From: Stomorhina lunata | Lineage: Eukaryota > Arthropoda > Insecta > Diptera > Rhiniidae | NCBI GenBank assembly: GCA_933228675.1 | Contig: OW121743.1 | Span: 58,916,581-58,980,580, forward strand | Direction of reading: 5' to 3' | DNA length: 64,000 bases | Shown here: one piece after another, positions 1 through 11,993 of the stretch | Position numbering within the stretch: the stretch's first letter is position 1 | Layout of the letters: every line of letters starts with the position of its first letter | Position numbers and translations under genes: made by a program | Notes under the pieces: generated by a model | The model's database searches: none | Seen by the model: only the letters and a program-made list of their open reading frames with translations | What the model was told of the DNA's origin: nothing

Positions 1-1630
1 TTTTTATATGAAAAATTTTCTATAGAAAATTTTTTTATATGAAAAATTTTCTATAGAAAATTTTTTTATATGAAAAATTTTCTATAGAAAATTTTTTTAT
101 ATGAAAAATTTTCTATAGAAAATTTTTTTATATGAAAAATTTTCTATAGAAAATTTTTTTATATGAAAAATTTTCTATAGAAAATTTTTTTATATGAAAA
201 ATTTTCTATAGAAAATTTTTTTATGAAAATTTTTTATATTTTTTATATGAAAAATTTTCTATAGAAAATTTTTTTATATGAAAAATTTTCTATAGAAAAT
301 TTTTTTATATGAAAAATTTTCTATAGAAAATTTTTTTATATGAAAAATTTTCTATAGAAAATTTTTTTATATGAAAAATTTTCTATAGAAATTTTTTTAT
401 ATGAAAAATTTTCTATAGAAAATTTTTTTATATGAAAAATTTTCTATAGAAAACTTTTTTATATGAAAAATTTTCTATAGAAAATTTTTTTATATGAAAA
501 ATTTTCTATAGAAAATTTTTTTATATGAAAAATTTTCTATAGAAAATTTTTTATATGAAAAATTTTCTATAGAAAATTTTTTTATATGAAAAATTTTCTA
601 TAGAAAATTTTTTTATATGAAAAATTTTCTATAGAAAATTTTTTTATATAAAAAATTTTCTATAGAAAATTTTTTATATGAAAAATTTTCTATAGAAAAT
701 TTTTTTATATGAAAAATTTTCTATAGAAAATTTTTTTATATGAAAAATTTTCTATAGAAAATTTTTTTATATAAAAAATTTTCTATAGAAAATTTTTTAT
801 ATGAAATTTTCTAAAAAAAAATTTCTAAAGAAAATTTTTTTATGTGAAAAATTTTCTATAGAAAATTTTTTAATATGAAAAATTTTCTTTAGAAAATTTT
901 TTTATATGAAAAATTTTCTATAGAAAATTTTTTTATGTGAAAAATTTTCTTTAGAAAATTTTTTTATATGAAAAATTTTCTATAGAAAATTTTTTTATAT
1001 GAAAAATTTTCTCTAGAACATTTTTTTTTTCTTTAGAAAATTTTTTTATATGAAAAATTTTTTTTTTCTTTAGAAAATTTTTTTATATGAAAAATTTTCT
1101 CTAGAAAATTTTTTTATATGAAAAATTTTCTATAGAAAATTTTGTATTGAAAGTTTTTTTATATAAAAAATTTTGTATAGAAAATTTTTTTATATCAAAA
1201 ATTTTGTATAGAAAATCTTGTTATATAAAAATTTTCTTTAGAAATTTTTTTTATGTAAAAATTTTCTCTAGAAAATTTTTTTATATGAAACATTTTCTCT
1301 AGAAAATGTTTCATTTTCTCTAAAAAATTTTTTGTATGAAAAATTTTCTCTAGAAAATTTTTTTATTTTTTTATTTAATTTTCTATAGAATTTTTTTTAT
1401 ATGAAAAATTTTCTATAGAAAAAATTTTTTTTATGAAAAATTTCTATAGAAAATTTTTTCAATTTTTTCTATAATTTTTTTTTTTTTATGAAAAAATTTC
1501 TATACAAAATTTTTTGATATGAAACAAAAATTCTGGAAAATTTTTTTATATGAAAAAATTTCTAAGGAAATTTTTTTAAATTTCTAAGGAAATGTTTTTA
1601 AAATTTGAAAATATTTTTACAAAGTTTTTT
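1..1630. repeat. AT satellite block 1 (31-bp, ATATG/CTATAG type)
   Basis: Tandem repeat with a 31-bp period that is almost perfect over the first 800 bases and decays to the right, where units gain CTTTAG, CTCTAG and GTATAG variants. Each unit holds a dyad centred on CTATAG flanked by AAAATTTT and a second, weaker dyad around TATATG, so both strands read nearly alike. The block is cut by the window edge. No gene is supported here. Confidence 0.95.
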
Positions 1631-2889
1631 ACTCACTTCTTGTAGATCTTAAAGTAAGTCCAATTATTACCTAAAAAGAGAAAAATAAGACAATTTTTAA
1701 TAGATTATAATATTTTTTTACAATCAGTCAATTATCTTAATTCTGTTAAGTATGTCCCTTGACCATCATTGAGCTTTTTCAATAGGCTTGGTCAAATTTC
1801 ATCAATTTATGTTCAAAATTGCGATAAATTCTTTAAATTCCGTCCAAACGGACATCATTAAATCGAGTCAGGAAGTGATTCTGTAAAATCTATTCTGTTA
1901 TATAACAATAGCTCATCAAAACCCAAACTAGTTGTGACTATATAAAATTCAATATAAAACCGCCCTTTAATTTAAGTATAATTTATTTATTCCCCCTTTA
2001 CCACTTAATTCGCTTGTTAACTCCTATCGATCACAATCAATCACCTAAGAACTAGAGAAGCTTTTCAAAAGACAACCCCAACAAAATTGTTACAACATCA
2101 AACAATTCTTGTTAACAAACTTGTTGGCTTACATGATCATCACTTTGTACTTCTCGTAACCTGATCAATTGCCAGCAACATCATCATTATAGTTTAACTG
2201 ATCCTCCTTTTTTCACTTCTTTAAAGCTTTTTTTTTTCTTTTTTGATTTCATAAAAAACCCAAGAAAGCTTCGACCAAAGATCAGTTAACAAAATTACTA
2301 TGAAAAGTATTTAGCATGTGTCTAAATTGTAGTGGCAAAACGTTTCATTAACTACAAAAAAATAAAATAAAAAGCAAAAGAAACAATTGCAAACTCAATT
2401 TTCTGAAAAATTCACAAGATTCTTTATAAATAGTCATCGTCTGTCTTAGTTTTAGCTGATATTCTTCTGGTTAAAGTGATAAGTTTGACATACGCAAAAA
2501 AATGAAAACATTAAAAGAACGTAAAAGAAAATTGATGATAATAATGTGATAATTATACATGAATAGTGAGTGTCGTCGCAAGACCCCAATATATATTTTT
2601 TTTTTTTTTTGAAATCTAAGATGATAGCATATTTCCCTCTTTAACTTGGCCGCATTTATAGTCATTTAGTTTAAAAGTTGTATGATTTTATGCCGGACAG
2701 CTAGATCAAGATCGGGGCTCTATACCTGTAATTTTAATGTCTTATTTTTTAAAACACTAACCAAAAATAGGGAGTATATTAAGTTTGTCATTCCATTTGT
2801 ACTATAAACAAATTAGGGTGCAGCCCCAGTGAATATCAGAAATTATCTGGGTACAAACTGCACTATCTACAGACAGACTCATTTTCTGT
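1631..2889. other. Non-repetitive AT-rich spacer, no gene seen
   Basis: Ordinary AT-rich sequence between two satellite blocks. Only short open frames with no recognisable domain are present; the 64-codon minus-strand frame near 2471-2665 has low-complexity content and no support. No tRNA-like or transposon end was recognised. Confidence 0.6.
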
Positions 2890-3908
2890 ATTTTTTTTTT
2901 TTTATATAAAAGTTTCTATGCAAAATTTTTTAATAAGAAAAAATTTCTATAAAAGATTTTTTTATATGAAAAAATTTTTATAGAAAATTTTTTTAATTGA
3001 AAAAAAGTTTTTTTTATATGAAAAAATTTTTATAGAAAATTTTTTTATATGAAAATATTTCTATAATTTTTATTTTATATAAAAAATTTCTATAGAAAAT
3101 ATTTTATATATGAAAAAGTTTCTATAGCAAATTTTTTTATATGAAAAACTTTCCATAGGAAATTTTTTTATACGAAAAAATGTTTATAGAATATTTTTTT
3201 ATATGAAAAAATTTATATAGAAAATTTTTTTATATGAAAAAATTTCTATACATAGGAAATTTGTTTATATATATGACAAATTTTTTTATACGAAAAAATT
3301 TCTATAGAAAATTTTTTTATATGAAAAAATTTCTATAGAAAATTTTTTTATATGAAAAATTTTCTATAGAAAAATTTTTATATGAAAAATTTTCTATAGA
3401 AATTTTTTTTATATGAAAAAATTTCTATAGAAATTTTTTTTATATGAAAAAATTTCAATAGAAATTTTTTTTATATGAAAAAATTTCAATAGAATTTTTT
3501 TTTATATGAAAAAATTTCAATAGAAATTTTTTTTATATGAAAAAAAAAATTATAGAAATTTTTTTAAATGAAAAAATTTTCTATAAAAAATTTTTTTATA
3601 TGAAAAATTTTCTATAGAAAAATTTTTATATGAAAAATTTTCTATAGAAATTTTTTTTATATGAAAAAATTTCTGCAGAATTTTTTTTTATATGAAAAAA
3701 TTTTTTTATCTGAAAAATTTTCTATAGAAAATTTTTTTATCTGAAAAATTTTCTATAGAAAATTTTTTTATATGAAAAATTTTCTATAGAAAATTTTTTT
3801 ATATGAAAAATTTTTTATAGAAAATTTTTTTATATGAAAAATTTTCTATAGAAAATTTTTTTATATGAAAAATTTTCTATAGAAAATTTTTTTATATGAA
3901 AAATTTTC
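2890..3908. repeat. AT satellite block 2a
   Basis: Imperfect 28-32 bp units of the same family, mostly TATATG plus CTATAG, with many single-base length changes in the A and T runs. The array is continuous in character with the block from 4089 onward and is split from it by a foreign segment of about 180 bp. Confidence 0.9.
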
Positions 3909-4088
3909 GCGAAAATAATAAAAGATTTTTTCAAGCTTGAGGTCTTATAGTTGTTTTTTTTTAAAATTAAATATATTTATTTAATTATTTATCGATATTT
4001 CGCTATCCGTTGGATAGCATCATCAGGATTAATGAGTACAATAAAAGAGTACAAGAATTACGTCTAATAGCTCTTAATATTAAAATTG
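3909..4088 (-). mobile_element. Short inserted fragment with hammerhead motif, possibly Penelope-like
   Basis: About 180 bases with none of the satellite pattern interrupt an otherwise continuous satellite block. On the minus strand they contain a complete hammerhead-like motif. Hammerhead motifs in the terminal repeats of Penelope-like elements are established knowledge; assigning this fragment to that class is inference, because no reverse transcriptase or GIY-YIG domain is present. No clear target duplication was found, since the satellite flanks are too repetitive. Confidence 0.45.
3987..4033 (-). ncRNA. Hammerhead ribozyme-like motif (type I)
   Basis: Read on the minus strand. The core CTGATGA lies at 4026-4020 and GAAA at 4001-3998. 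Between them GCTATCC and GGATAGC form a perfect 7-bp stem II with an AAC loop and one extra U after the core. Stem I is GAU/AUC (3993-3991 with 4029-4027), then an A/A mismatch, then three more pairs. Stem III is minimal (A-U closing two bases). The predicted cleavage follows the AUC ending at 3994. Short stem III is known for retroelement hammerheads. Activity is not shown, and the extra U at position 10.1 is non-canonical. Confidence 0.5.
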
Positions 4089-6515
4089 AAAAATTTTCTA
4101 CAGAAAATTTTTTTATATGAAAAATTTTCTATAGAAAATTTTTTTATATGAAAAATTTTCTATAGAAATTTTTTTTATATGAAAAAATTTCTATAGAAAT
4201 TTTTTTTATATGAAAAAATTTCAATAGAAATTTTTTTTATATGAAAAAAAAATTATAGAAATTTTTTTAAATGAAAAAATTTTCTATAAAAAATTTTTTT
4301 ATATGAAAAATTTTCTATAGAAATTTTTTTATATTAAAAAATTTTTATAGAAATTTTTTTTATATAAAAAAATTTCTATAGAAAATTTTTTTATATGAAA
4401 AAATTTCTATACAAAATTTTTTTACATAAAAAAATTTCTGAAGAATTTTATTTTATATGAAAAAATTTCTACAGAAATTTTTTTTATATGAAAAAATTTC
4501 TACAGAAATTTTTTTTTATATGAACAAATTTCTATAGAAATTTTTTTTATATAAAAAATGTCTATAGAATATTTTTTTTATGAAAAAATTTCTATAGAAA
4601 ATTTTTTTATATGAAAAAATTTTTATAGAAAATTTTTTTATATGAAAAAATTTCGTTAATAAATTTTTTTATATGAAAAATTTCTATAGAAAATTTTTTT
4701 ATATGAAAAAATTTCTACAGAAAATTTTTTTTTTTATATGAAAAAATTTCTACAGAAAATATTTTTATATGAAAAAATTTATATAGAAAATTTTTTTATA
4801 TGAAAAAAATTCTATAGAAAATTTTGTTATATGAAAAAATTTCCATAGAAAATTTTTCTATATAAAAAAAGTTCCATAGGAAATTTTTTCATATATATGA
4901 CAAATTTTTTTAAACGAAAAAATTTCTATAGAAAATTTTTTTATATGAAAAAATTTCTATAGAAATTTTTTTTATATGAAAAAATTTCTATAGAAAATTT
5001 TTTTATATGAAAAAATTTCTATAGAAAATTTTTTTACATTAAAAAATTTTTATAGAAAATTTGTTTATATGAAAAAATTTCTATCGAAAATTTTTTTATA
5101 TGAAAAAATTCTATAGAAAATTGTTTTATATGAAAAAATTTCTATAGTAAATTTATTTATATAAAAAAATTTAATATGAAAAAAGATCTATAAAAATTTT
5201 TTTGATATGTAAAAATTTCTATAGAAATTTTTTTATGTGAAAATTTTTTTATATGAAAAACCTTCTATAGAAACTCTTTTATATGAACAAATTTCTATTG
5301 AAAAATTTTTTATATAAAAAAAATTCTATAGAAAAATTTTTTATATGAAAAATTTTCTATAGAAATTTTTTTTTAGATGAAAAGATTCCTAAAAAAAATT
5401 TTTTATGAAAAAAATTCTATAGAAAAATGTTTTTTATGAAAAAATTTCTATAGTAAATTTATTTATATAAAAAATTTAATATGAAAAAAGTTTTATAGAA
5501 AATTTTTTTATATGTATAAATTTCTATAGCAATTTTTTTTATATGAAAATTTTTTTATGTGAAAAAACTTCTATAGAAACTTTTTTATATGAAGAATTTC
5601 TATAGAAAAATTTTTTATATGAAAAAAATTTTATCGAGAAATTTTTTATATGAAAAAATTTCTATAGAAAATTTTTTTGTATGAAAAAATTTTTACAGAA
5701 AAATTTTTTTTATATGAAAAAATGTCTACAGAAAATTTTTTTATATGACGAAATTTCTATAGAAAAATTTTTTATATAATATATAATTTTTTATATAAAA
5801 AAATTTCTATAGAAAATTTTTTTATATGAAAAAATTTTTAAAAAAATATTTTTTACATGAAAAAACTTCTATAGAAAATTTTTTTATATGAAAAAAATTC
5901 TATGGAATTTTTTTTTATATGAAAAAATTTCTATAGAAAATTTTTTATATTAAAAAATTTCTGTAGAAAATTTTTTTTATATAAAAAGAATTCCATAAAA
6001 AATTTTATACAAAAAAATTCTATAGAAAATTTCTTTATATGAAAAAATTTCTATAGAACATTTTTTTATATGAATAATGTCTATAGAAAATTTTTTATAT
6101 GATAGAATTCCATAGAAAATTTTTTTATATAAAAAAATTTCTATAGAAAATTTTTTCTAAACCAAATTTTTTAATGTGAAAAAATTTCTATGGAAAATTT
6201 TATAGAAACGTTTTCTATAGAAAATTTTATAGAAAAAATTTCTATAGAAAATTTTATAGCAAAAATTTCTATAGAAAATTTTATAGCAAAAATTTCTATA
6301 GAAATTTTTTTATATGAAAAAATTTTTGTAGAAAATTTTTTATATGAAAAAATTTTTTTATGTGAAAAAATTTCTACAGAAATTTTTTTAATGAAAAAAT
6401 TTCTATAGAAAATTTTTTTATATGAACAAATTTCTATAGAAAATTTTTCATATGAAAAAATTGCTTTAGAAAATTTTTTTATATGAAACAATTTTTATAG
6501 AGAAAAATTTTTTCC
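4089..6515. repeat. AT satellite block 2b
   Basis: Diverged 28-32 bp units, mainly TATATG with TTTCTATAG, with frequent substitutions such as CTACAG and TTTATAG. Around 6171-6491 both strands stay open for 70-106 codons, purely because the repeat is periodic; these frames encode only F, I, S, E and K-rich repeats and are not genes. Confidence 0.9.
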
Positions 6516-7834
6516 ACAGGTGCCTTTATTTATCAAATTATTTAAATTTTGTATTATATCCTCCCTGTTTTACATAAAAGACCTAGTATATATCTTAATG
6601 CAATATATCAAAGGAAAGGCATTAATATTTTTATTTTTAAAGTCATAATAGGTCAAAAATGTTATGTAAATGCCTAGAAAAATAAAACTCGACCTGGTCT
6701 TATTTCTTATATATGTGTCAAAAAATGTAGAATATAGAATTTAAGTAAAGGGTATCTAAAGTTCGATATCGCCCAAAACTTAAGCTCCTGGCGATTAATT
6801 TCTTGATAATAACATTATTATAACAATTTAGCATGCAAACTTCATAAATACAGTTTTTTTTTTTTTGGTAAGAAGAAACCATTGGCAACGCATTAACCAG
6901 GCTTGCAGCCAAACATCCACAACGTCTTTTTAGCAGAGCCACCACAAAAGGTGTAAATAACTATTCCATGGGGTTTTTCATGATGATAATGAACTGAGTG
7001 AAAAAAGATATTTACGCAAACTTCTTATAATAAAAGGAGTGTTGAAAATTAAACCTGATTGTCATATTAAAAAATAATAAAAATTAAGAATTAAACCAAT
7101 GAGAATTTAAATGCCGGATACAACAATTTAGTGGGACAGATATTTTATCTTGTAGAGAATATATTTTTTTGTTTAACATGAATTAAAATTTCTTTCGTTT
7201 TTTTTTTAAATGATGATCAACAAGTGAATCGATCGATCTTTTTTGCACGTTTAGAATATGAATATCTTCTGGTATTTGCAGTTTTAAGATTTTATGATAG
7301 GGAATAATTACCGGGTATGTTTAGTAGCAAAGTATGAGATTTTCTGTTGAATAAGGATTTTTTTTTAAATATCTTTTAGTCTAGATCTAGCTTCAAGTTG
7401 CTTTTATATATAAATCAACTTGTTTTAGAGAGTGTTAATTTGATTTTAATAGGTCTTGTATTCAATGTTAATTGGCTTTGATTTTGTCTTGGGATAAAGC
7501 TTCTGAAATAAAATCTTCCTATTAAATCTTTAAGAAAATATAAAATACAAGATTTCCGATTTCAAGCCAAAACGAATAGAAATGGTTTTATTTCTAAAGG
7601 CGAAAGTGGATCACTAACGATAAAAATTAGGGTGATCATGGGTGAAGGATCGTAAGACCTACGAAGTATTGCTGTGGAAGGGAATTGTTCATTATAATCT
7701 TCAACAAATTGATCAAACCATTGATTCTGATCTCTTTTTGATTTTGGAATCAGAAGCTATCAGATAGGCAGAAACTATCTTTACTGGTGACTTTTGATAT
7801 AGCAACCATATAGCCATAGCCTTGACCTTTCTTA
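6516..7834. other. Spacer without recognisable gene
   Basis: AT-rich unique sequence of 1.3 kb between the satellite and a rosa-like transposon. Short open frames only (75 codons at 6718-6945, minus), no conserved motif, no transposon terminus recognised. Confidence 0.55.
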
Positions 7835-7836
7835 TA

Positions 7837-9125
7837 ATGGGTGTTTTTTTTTAGAGGTAAAGAACTTCGAATTGAAATAAAACACAAGAAAATCGTTTTA
7901 ATGTCCATCAATTTGGCTTTATTGGAAGGATAATTTTATGCCATTAATGTTTAAATATGATTTCGGGCATGTGGCCGCCGCGGCTGGCTCGAATAAAGCC
8001 AATTCTACAGGTCCAATTTTCAACTACTTTTTCGAGTATATGGGGCCGTATGTTGGCAATAACGCCACGAATGTTGGCTTCCAAGTCCCCTAATGTTTCT
8101 GGTTTGTTGGCGTAGACGAGCGACTTCACATATCCCCAAAGAAAATAATCCAGTGGTGTCAAATCGCACGATCTTGGTGGCCAATTGACAGGTCCATTCC
8201 GCGAAATTATGCGCTCATCGAATGTTTCCTTCAATAAATCAATAGTGACGTGCGCTGTGTGGCATGTAGCGCCGTCTTGTTGGAACCACAACTCATCCAC
8301 ATTCATGCCATCCAATTGGGGAACAAAATAGTCGGTTATCATGGCTCTATGGTAACTGACTCTCCAGCATTATTTCGGAAGAAGTATGGCCCAATAACAC
8401 CACCAGCCCATAGAGTACACCAAACAGTCAGTTTTTGTGGATGTAATGGCGTCTCAAGGGTCTCATGTGGATTATCTTCACTCCAAATGCGTCAATTTTG
8501 CTTGTTGACGTAGCCATTCAACCAAAAATGAGCCTCATCGCTGAACAAAATTTTGCGATGAAAATCAGCATCGAGATCAATCTCATTTTCGGCCCATACA
8601 CCAAAATCACGACGCATTGCATGGTCTCGCAGCTTTACTTCTTGCACAAGCTGGATCTTGTAAGGTCGCAAGCCAAGATCTTTGCGCAAAATCTTCCATA
8701 AAGTTGATGGACAAAGCTCCAATTGCTGTGCACGGTGGCGAATCGATTCATTCGGGTCCTCTTCAACACTTTGCTCTACAGCGGCAATTGTTTCTTCGAT
8801 GCGCACTGTTCGACGTCGCTGCGGATGCGTATTATCACATAGAGTAAACGTAGTGCGAAAACGATCCATGGTTAACCGAATTAATTGCTCTAATGGACGA
8901 TTATGTCGACCATAAAATGGACGGAGCTTGCGGTAAACTTCGCGAACTGAACCATTATTTTCGAAATAAATTTGCACGATTTGCAAGCGTTGTTCTTTTG
9001 TCAACCTGTTCATGATGAAATGGCAAACCAAACTAAATATTAATCACTTGACAGCTGACAAAATGGCCGCCAGTTAAAAAAGTGATGTCAACTTATAGTT
9101 CTATACCTCAATAAAAAACACCCGA
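7837..9125 (-). mobile_element. rosa-like (DD41D) Tc1/mariner-superfamily element, copy 1
   Basis: A 1289-bp element flanked by TA on both sides (7835-7836 and 9126-9127), as expected for the IS630/Tc1/mariner superfamily. Its ends are imperfect inverted repeats of about 28 bp that share GGGTGTTTTTT and GAGGTATAGAACTT. The encoded transposase has 41 residues between the second and third catalytic aspartates, the spacing of the DD41D (rosa/Visitor) group. Copy 2 at 42128-43396 is near-identical and in opposite orientation. This copy is dead: its gene has a stop and a 16-bp deletion. Confidence 0.88.
7944..9031 (-). pseudogene. DD41D transposase, inactivated (copy 1)
   Basis: A cut-and-paste transposase, broken. 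The frame opens at 9031; the methionine six codons later (9013) starts the conserved protein MNRLTKEQRLQIVQIYF. An N-terminal helix-turn-helix region is followed by the first catalytic Asp in FSDEAHFWLNGY, the second in WFQQDGATCHTA and the third in LTPLDYFLWGY. Compared with copy 2, a TGC codon just after NGYVNKQN has become TGA (8489-8491). A 16-bp deletion near 8350 shifts the frame, so the C-terminal part (8342 down to 7944, beginning MITDYFVPQ) is out of frame with the N-terminal part. A full-length family member would be about 345-360 residues. It retains an 11-codon segment around residue 200 that copy 2 has lost. Confidence 0.88.
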
Positions 9126-9390
9126 TATTTTAAACTCGTAATAGTTTAGGTTTAAATTGCCTAGAGGGCCGCAAAACTCAGTTCCATCAGTTTTTCGCTC
9201 ATAAAAAACACGGTTTTCCATTTCGCGCTTTCTATCATTGTAACTTTTATCTACTATCAACTTTACTTTCTGTTATGAAAGCCCGATTTTTTAGGCTTGC
9301 TACCTTTTCTTGTTTAAATACAATTCCCATTTAGTCTATAGCTGGAAAGGCATAAGTATTCTTCCTAGTAGTGAGCGCCTTATTAAGTTT

Positions 9391-10048
9391 TTTATACCCT
9401 TCACCATCAGAAATGGAAAGGGTATTATAAGTTTGTGCTGATGTATGTAACGTATAGAATTATTTATCTTAGACCCACCTTATAGTATACCAATAGGCTT
9501 AGAATCTGAGTCGATTTAGCGATGTCAGTCCTTCCGTTCGTATGACTGGACCCTCATGTAAACGTTGTAATCAAAGTACAGGTCGCAATTCTAAAGATAA
9601 TTTGATGAAATTTGGCACAGATCATTTTTTTGGATAGTGGGACCATAGCTATTAAGATTTGTCAAAATCGGTCCATTTTTTATAGTACCGATTATGTAAG
9701 CTTAAGTCGCTGTATTTATATTTCGTTGATATCGGTACACATTTGAGACACAAATCACTAAAACGCTTGTAAATCTGAAGATAATGAGAATTTAAAGTTT
9801 ATTTTTTGCATACCTAATTTTTGTAATCAATTTGCCAAATTTCGAGATAATCGGTCCACATTTGACCCTAGCTCTCATATAAGTCGAAATGGCGGAAACA
9901 GCTTAAATATATAATTTTTGAGAAAATGTTTGTATGATGGCAAAATTTTGCAATTATTTGTCTTTATACAGGAAAAACAACACCTTTGACCTTAGTGTTG
10001 AAGGGTATCGTATGGTCGTGCTTGACCGACTATAGCACTTTCTTATTT
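9391..10048 (-). mobile_element. Helentron-like interspersed element (HINE), copy A
   Basis: One of four dispersed copies of a non-coding element in this window, here reversed. It begins (right side) with AAATAAGAAAGTGCTATAG and carries the paired subterminal inverted motif ATACCCTTCA near both ends, a layout described for Helentron-associated elements in flies. Relative to copies C and D the interior is shortened. Its right edge abuts the 0.4-kb repeat starting at about 10049. It has no coding capacity. Family assignment rests on the subterminal inverted repeats and is moderately secure. Confidence 0.6.
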
Positions 10049-10279
10049 GTTATACTTAATCACAAATAATAATTACGAAATTTTAAGTTTGACACTAAAA
10101 CGAAAGCGTGGTTATAATTAGATTTGAAAATTTATATCTTAAAGATATAATATCTTCACGAGGGTTTTAATTTAAAAACTATCAAAATAGATCTGAAGTA
10201 GAGACATAAATTTCTCCGTGAGTTTTAAATCATTGTTATTAGGTGTTATTAAATGCTTATCATTCTCTTTTAAATAATA
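10049..10279 (+). repeat. 0.4-kb dispersed repeat X, copy 1, left part
   Basis: Clearly homologous, in reverse orientation, to 39720-39925: shared runs include GTTTGACACTAAAACGA and AACTATCAAAATAGATCTGA (one or two mismatches). The homology stops at 10279 where a Helitron begins, and resumes at 13562. No coding potential. The class of repeat is unknown. Confidence 0.8.
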
Positions 10280-10439
10280 GTACCTGGGCGACCGAGCCTT
10301 GCTCGGAGCTTTATGGTAAGCATTTTGAGGCAATTTTTAAATTTTGTATATATATTATTTTATAAAGTAGTAAAATAAATTTAGAGGAAATACATTGTAC
10401 AAATATTCGGTTAACTTTGAATTATTTTATTTATTTTGT

Positions 10440-11110
10440 CCGATCAACACATAGTTTGCATAGTTTACAGTTTAACTCATTTTGAAAAATTTTGGAAATT
10501 GGTCATACCAACAGAAACCTCCGTCGACTCATGCGCAACAACTTTGCTAAAGACTATAGCTTGATCAAGTCCACAGTTTACGATTTAATTCATTTTGAGT
10601 AGTTTTCAGTGGCGCCACCTGAAGTTGTTCATACAAAATAAGAAACCTTCGTCTGCTTATGAGTAAGAACTTTGCTTATGATTATAACATGATCAAATGC
10701 ACAGTTTACGATTTAATTAATTTTGAGTAATTTTCAGTGGCGCCACCTATCACACTTTTATCATTCCCAATAATAAACCTTCGTCGGCTTATCCGCAACA
10801 ACTTTGCTAAAGATTATAGCATGATTAAATGTACAGCTTACGATTAAATTGACTTTGAGTAAATTTCAGTAGCGCCACCTGTCGAAATTTCTTCATACCA
10901 ACTAAGAAACCTTCGTCGGCTCATGTGCAACAACTTTGCTAAAGATCATAGCATGATCAAATGTACAGTTTACGATTTAATTAATTTTTAGTAATTTTCA
11001 GTGGCGCCACCTAACGGAAATTAGTCTTGCCAACTTTAAAACCTTCGCCGGCTTATCCGCAACATCTTTGCTAAAGAGCATGACATGATCAAATTCATAG
11101 TTTACTATTC
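10440..11110 (-). repeat. Tandem 100-130 bp units inside Helitron 1
   Basis: Units share CAACAACTTTGCTAAAGA, then CAGTTTACGATTTAATT, then CAGTGGCGCCACCT. About six units are recognisable, each diverged. The same array occurs in Helitron 2 at 14930-15560. Such internal minisatellites are common in non-autonomous Helitrons. Confidence 0.8.
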
Positions 11111-11701
11111 TATAAAGAACATACATACAGACAAACATTCATTTGTTTCAAAGTTAGAACATTAATAAATTTCCCCCCTTTTTATCCCCTAATTTCAAAA
11201 AGTTCCATATGCATATTTGGTACTTCTTGGGTACCAAATGAATTCGGCACATTTTATTAAAACGCTGTTAATATAATGTTCCTATTCATATTACTTTTTG
11301 AGATGTTAAGTTATCAGTTTATCTCTTTTTTACCCATTTTGGTACCAAAATCAAAAAAGTACCAAATACGTGTTTAAAGTTTCTTTCACATCTATTGATT
11401 GCAGTACAAAGTTTCTTTCTATATTCCTTAGTTTAAAATATAAGAGTGGGTTAAAAAGGTACCAAAAAAACTATTTTCACCCTTTTTTACCCCTTATCGG
11501 ACATAGTTTCAAAAAAGTACCAAACACCTGTATGTTTATTTTCATAGCTGTTTAAAACGTAATTTAAATTTTGTTTCTATACCTATTATTACTATTACTA
11601 TAGGAGATATAAAGTTTTAGTTTTTTTCCCTTTTTACCCATTTTTACCCTTTTTGAGGCAAAGGTTCCAAAAGTCCCTTCTTTTTCGACCTATACATATA
11701 A

Positions 11702-11702
<1 letters not shown>

Positions 11703-11783
<81 letters not shown>
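11703..11783. repeat. (TA)n microsatellite, left part
   Basis: Nearly pure TA dinucleotide repeat with one AGAAA interruption, inside Helitron 1. It is split by the hAT-type element and continues at 13505-13532. Its last eight bases, ATGTATAT (11776-11783), recur directly after the inserted element. Confidence 0.95.
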
Positions 11784-11993
11784 TAGAGCGGGTCGATTTT
11801 TTTTTCGAAAAATCGCATATGCGGAAAATGTTCTACGGATCATTTTGAGAAACTTTGCTTAAGAAAGTATGGGTCTAAAACCGATTTGGATGCCGCGATT
11901 TTTAAGGGGAAATTTAGTTTTAGGTAGTATAAAAAATTGTATCAAATATGTTTACATAGAAGTAAATTACATGTACAAAACTTATATTTTTAG

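Noticed and set aside
8250..8915. Plus-strand frames of 76-87 codons
   Set aside because: Shadows of the minus-strand transposase remnant of rosa-like copy 1.
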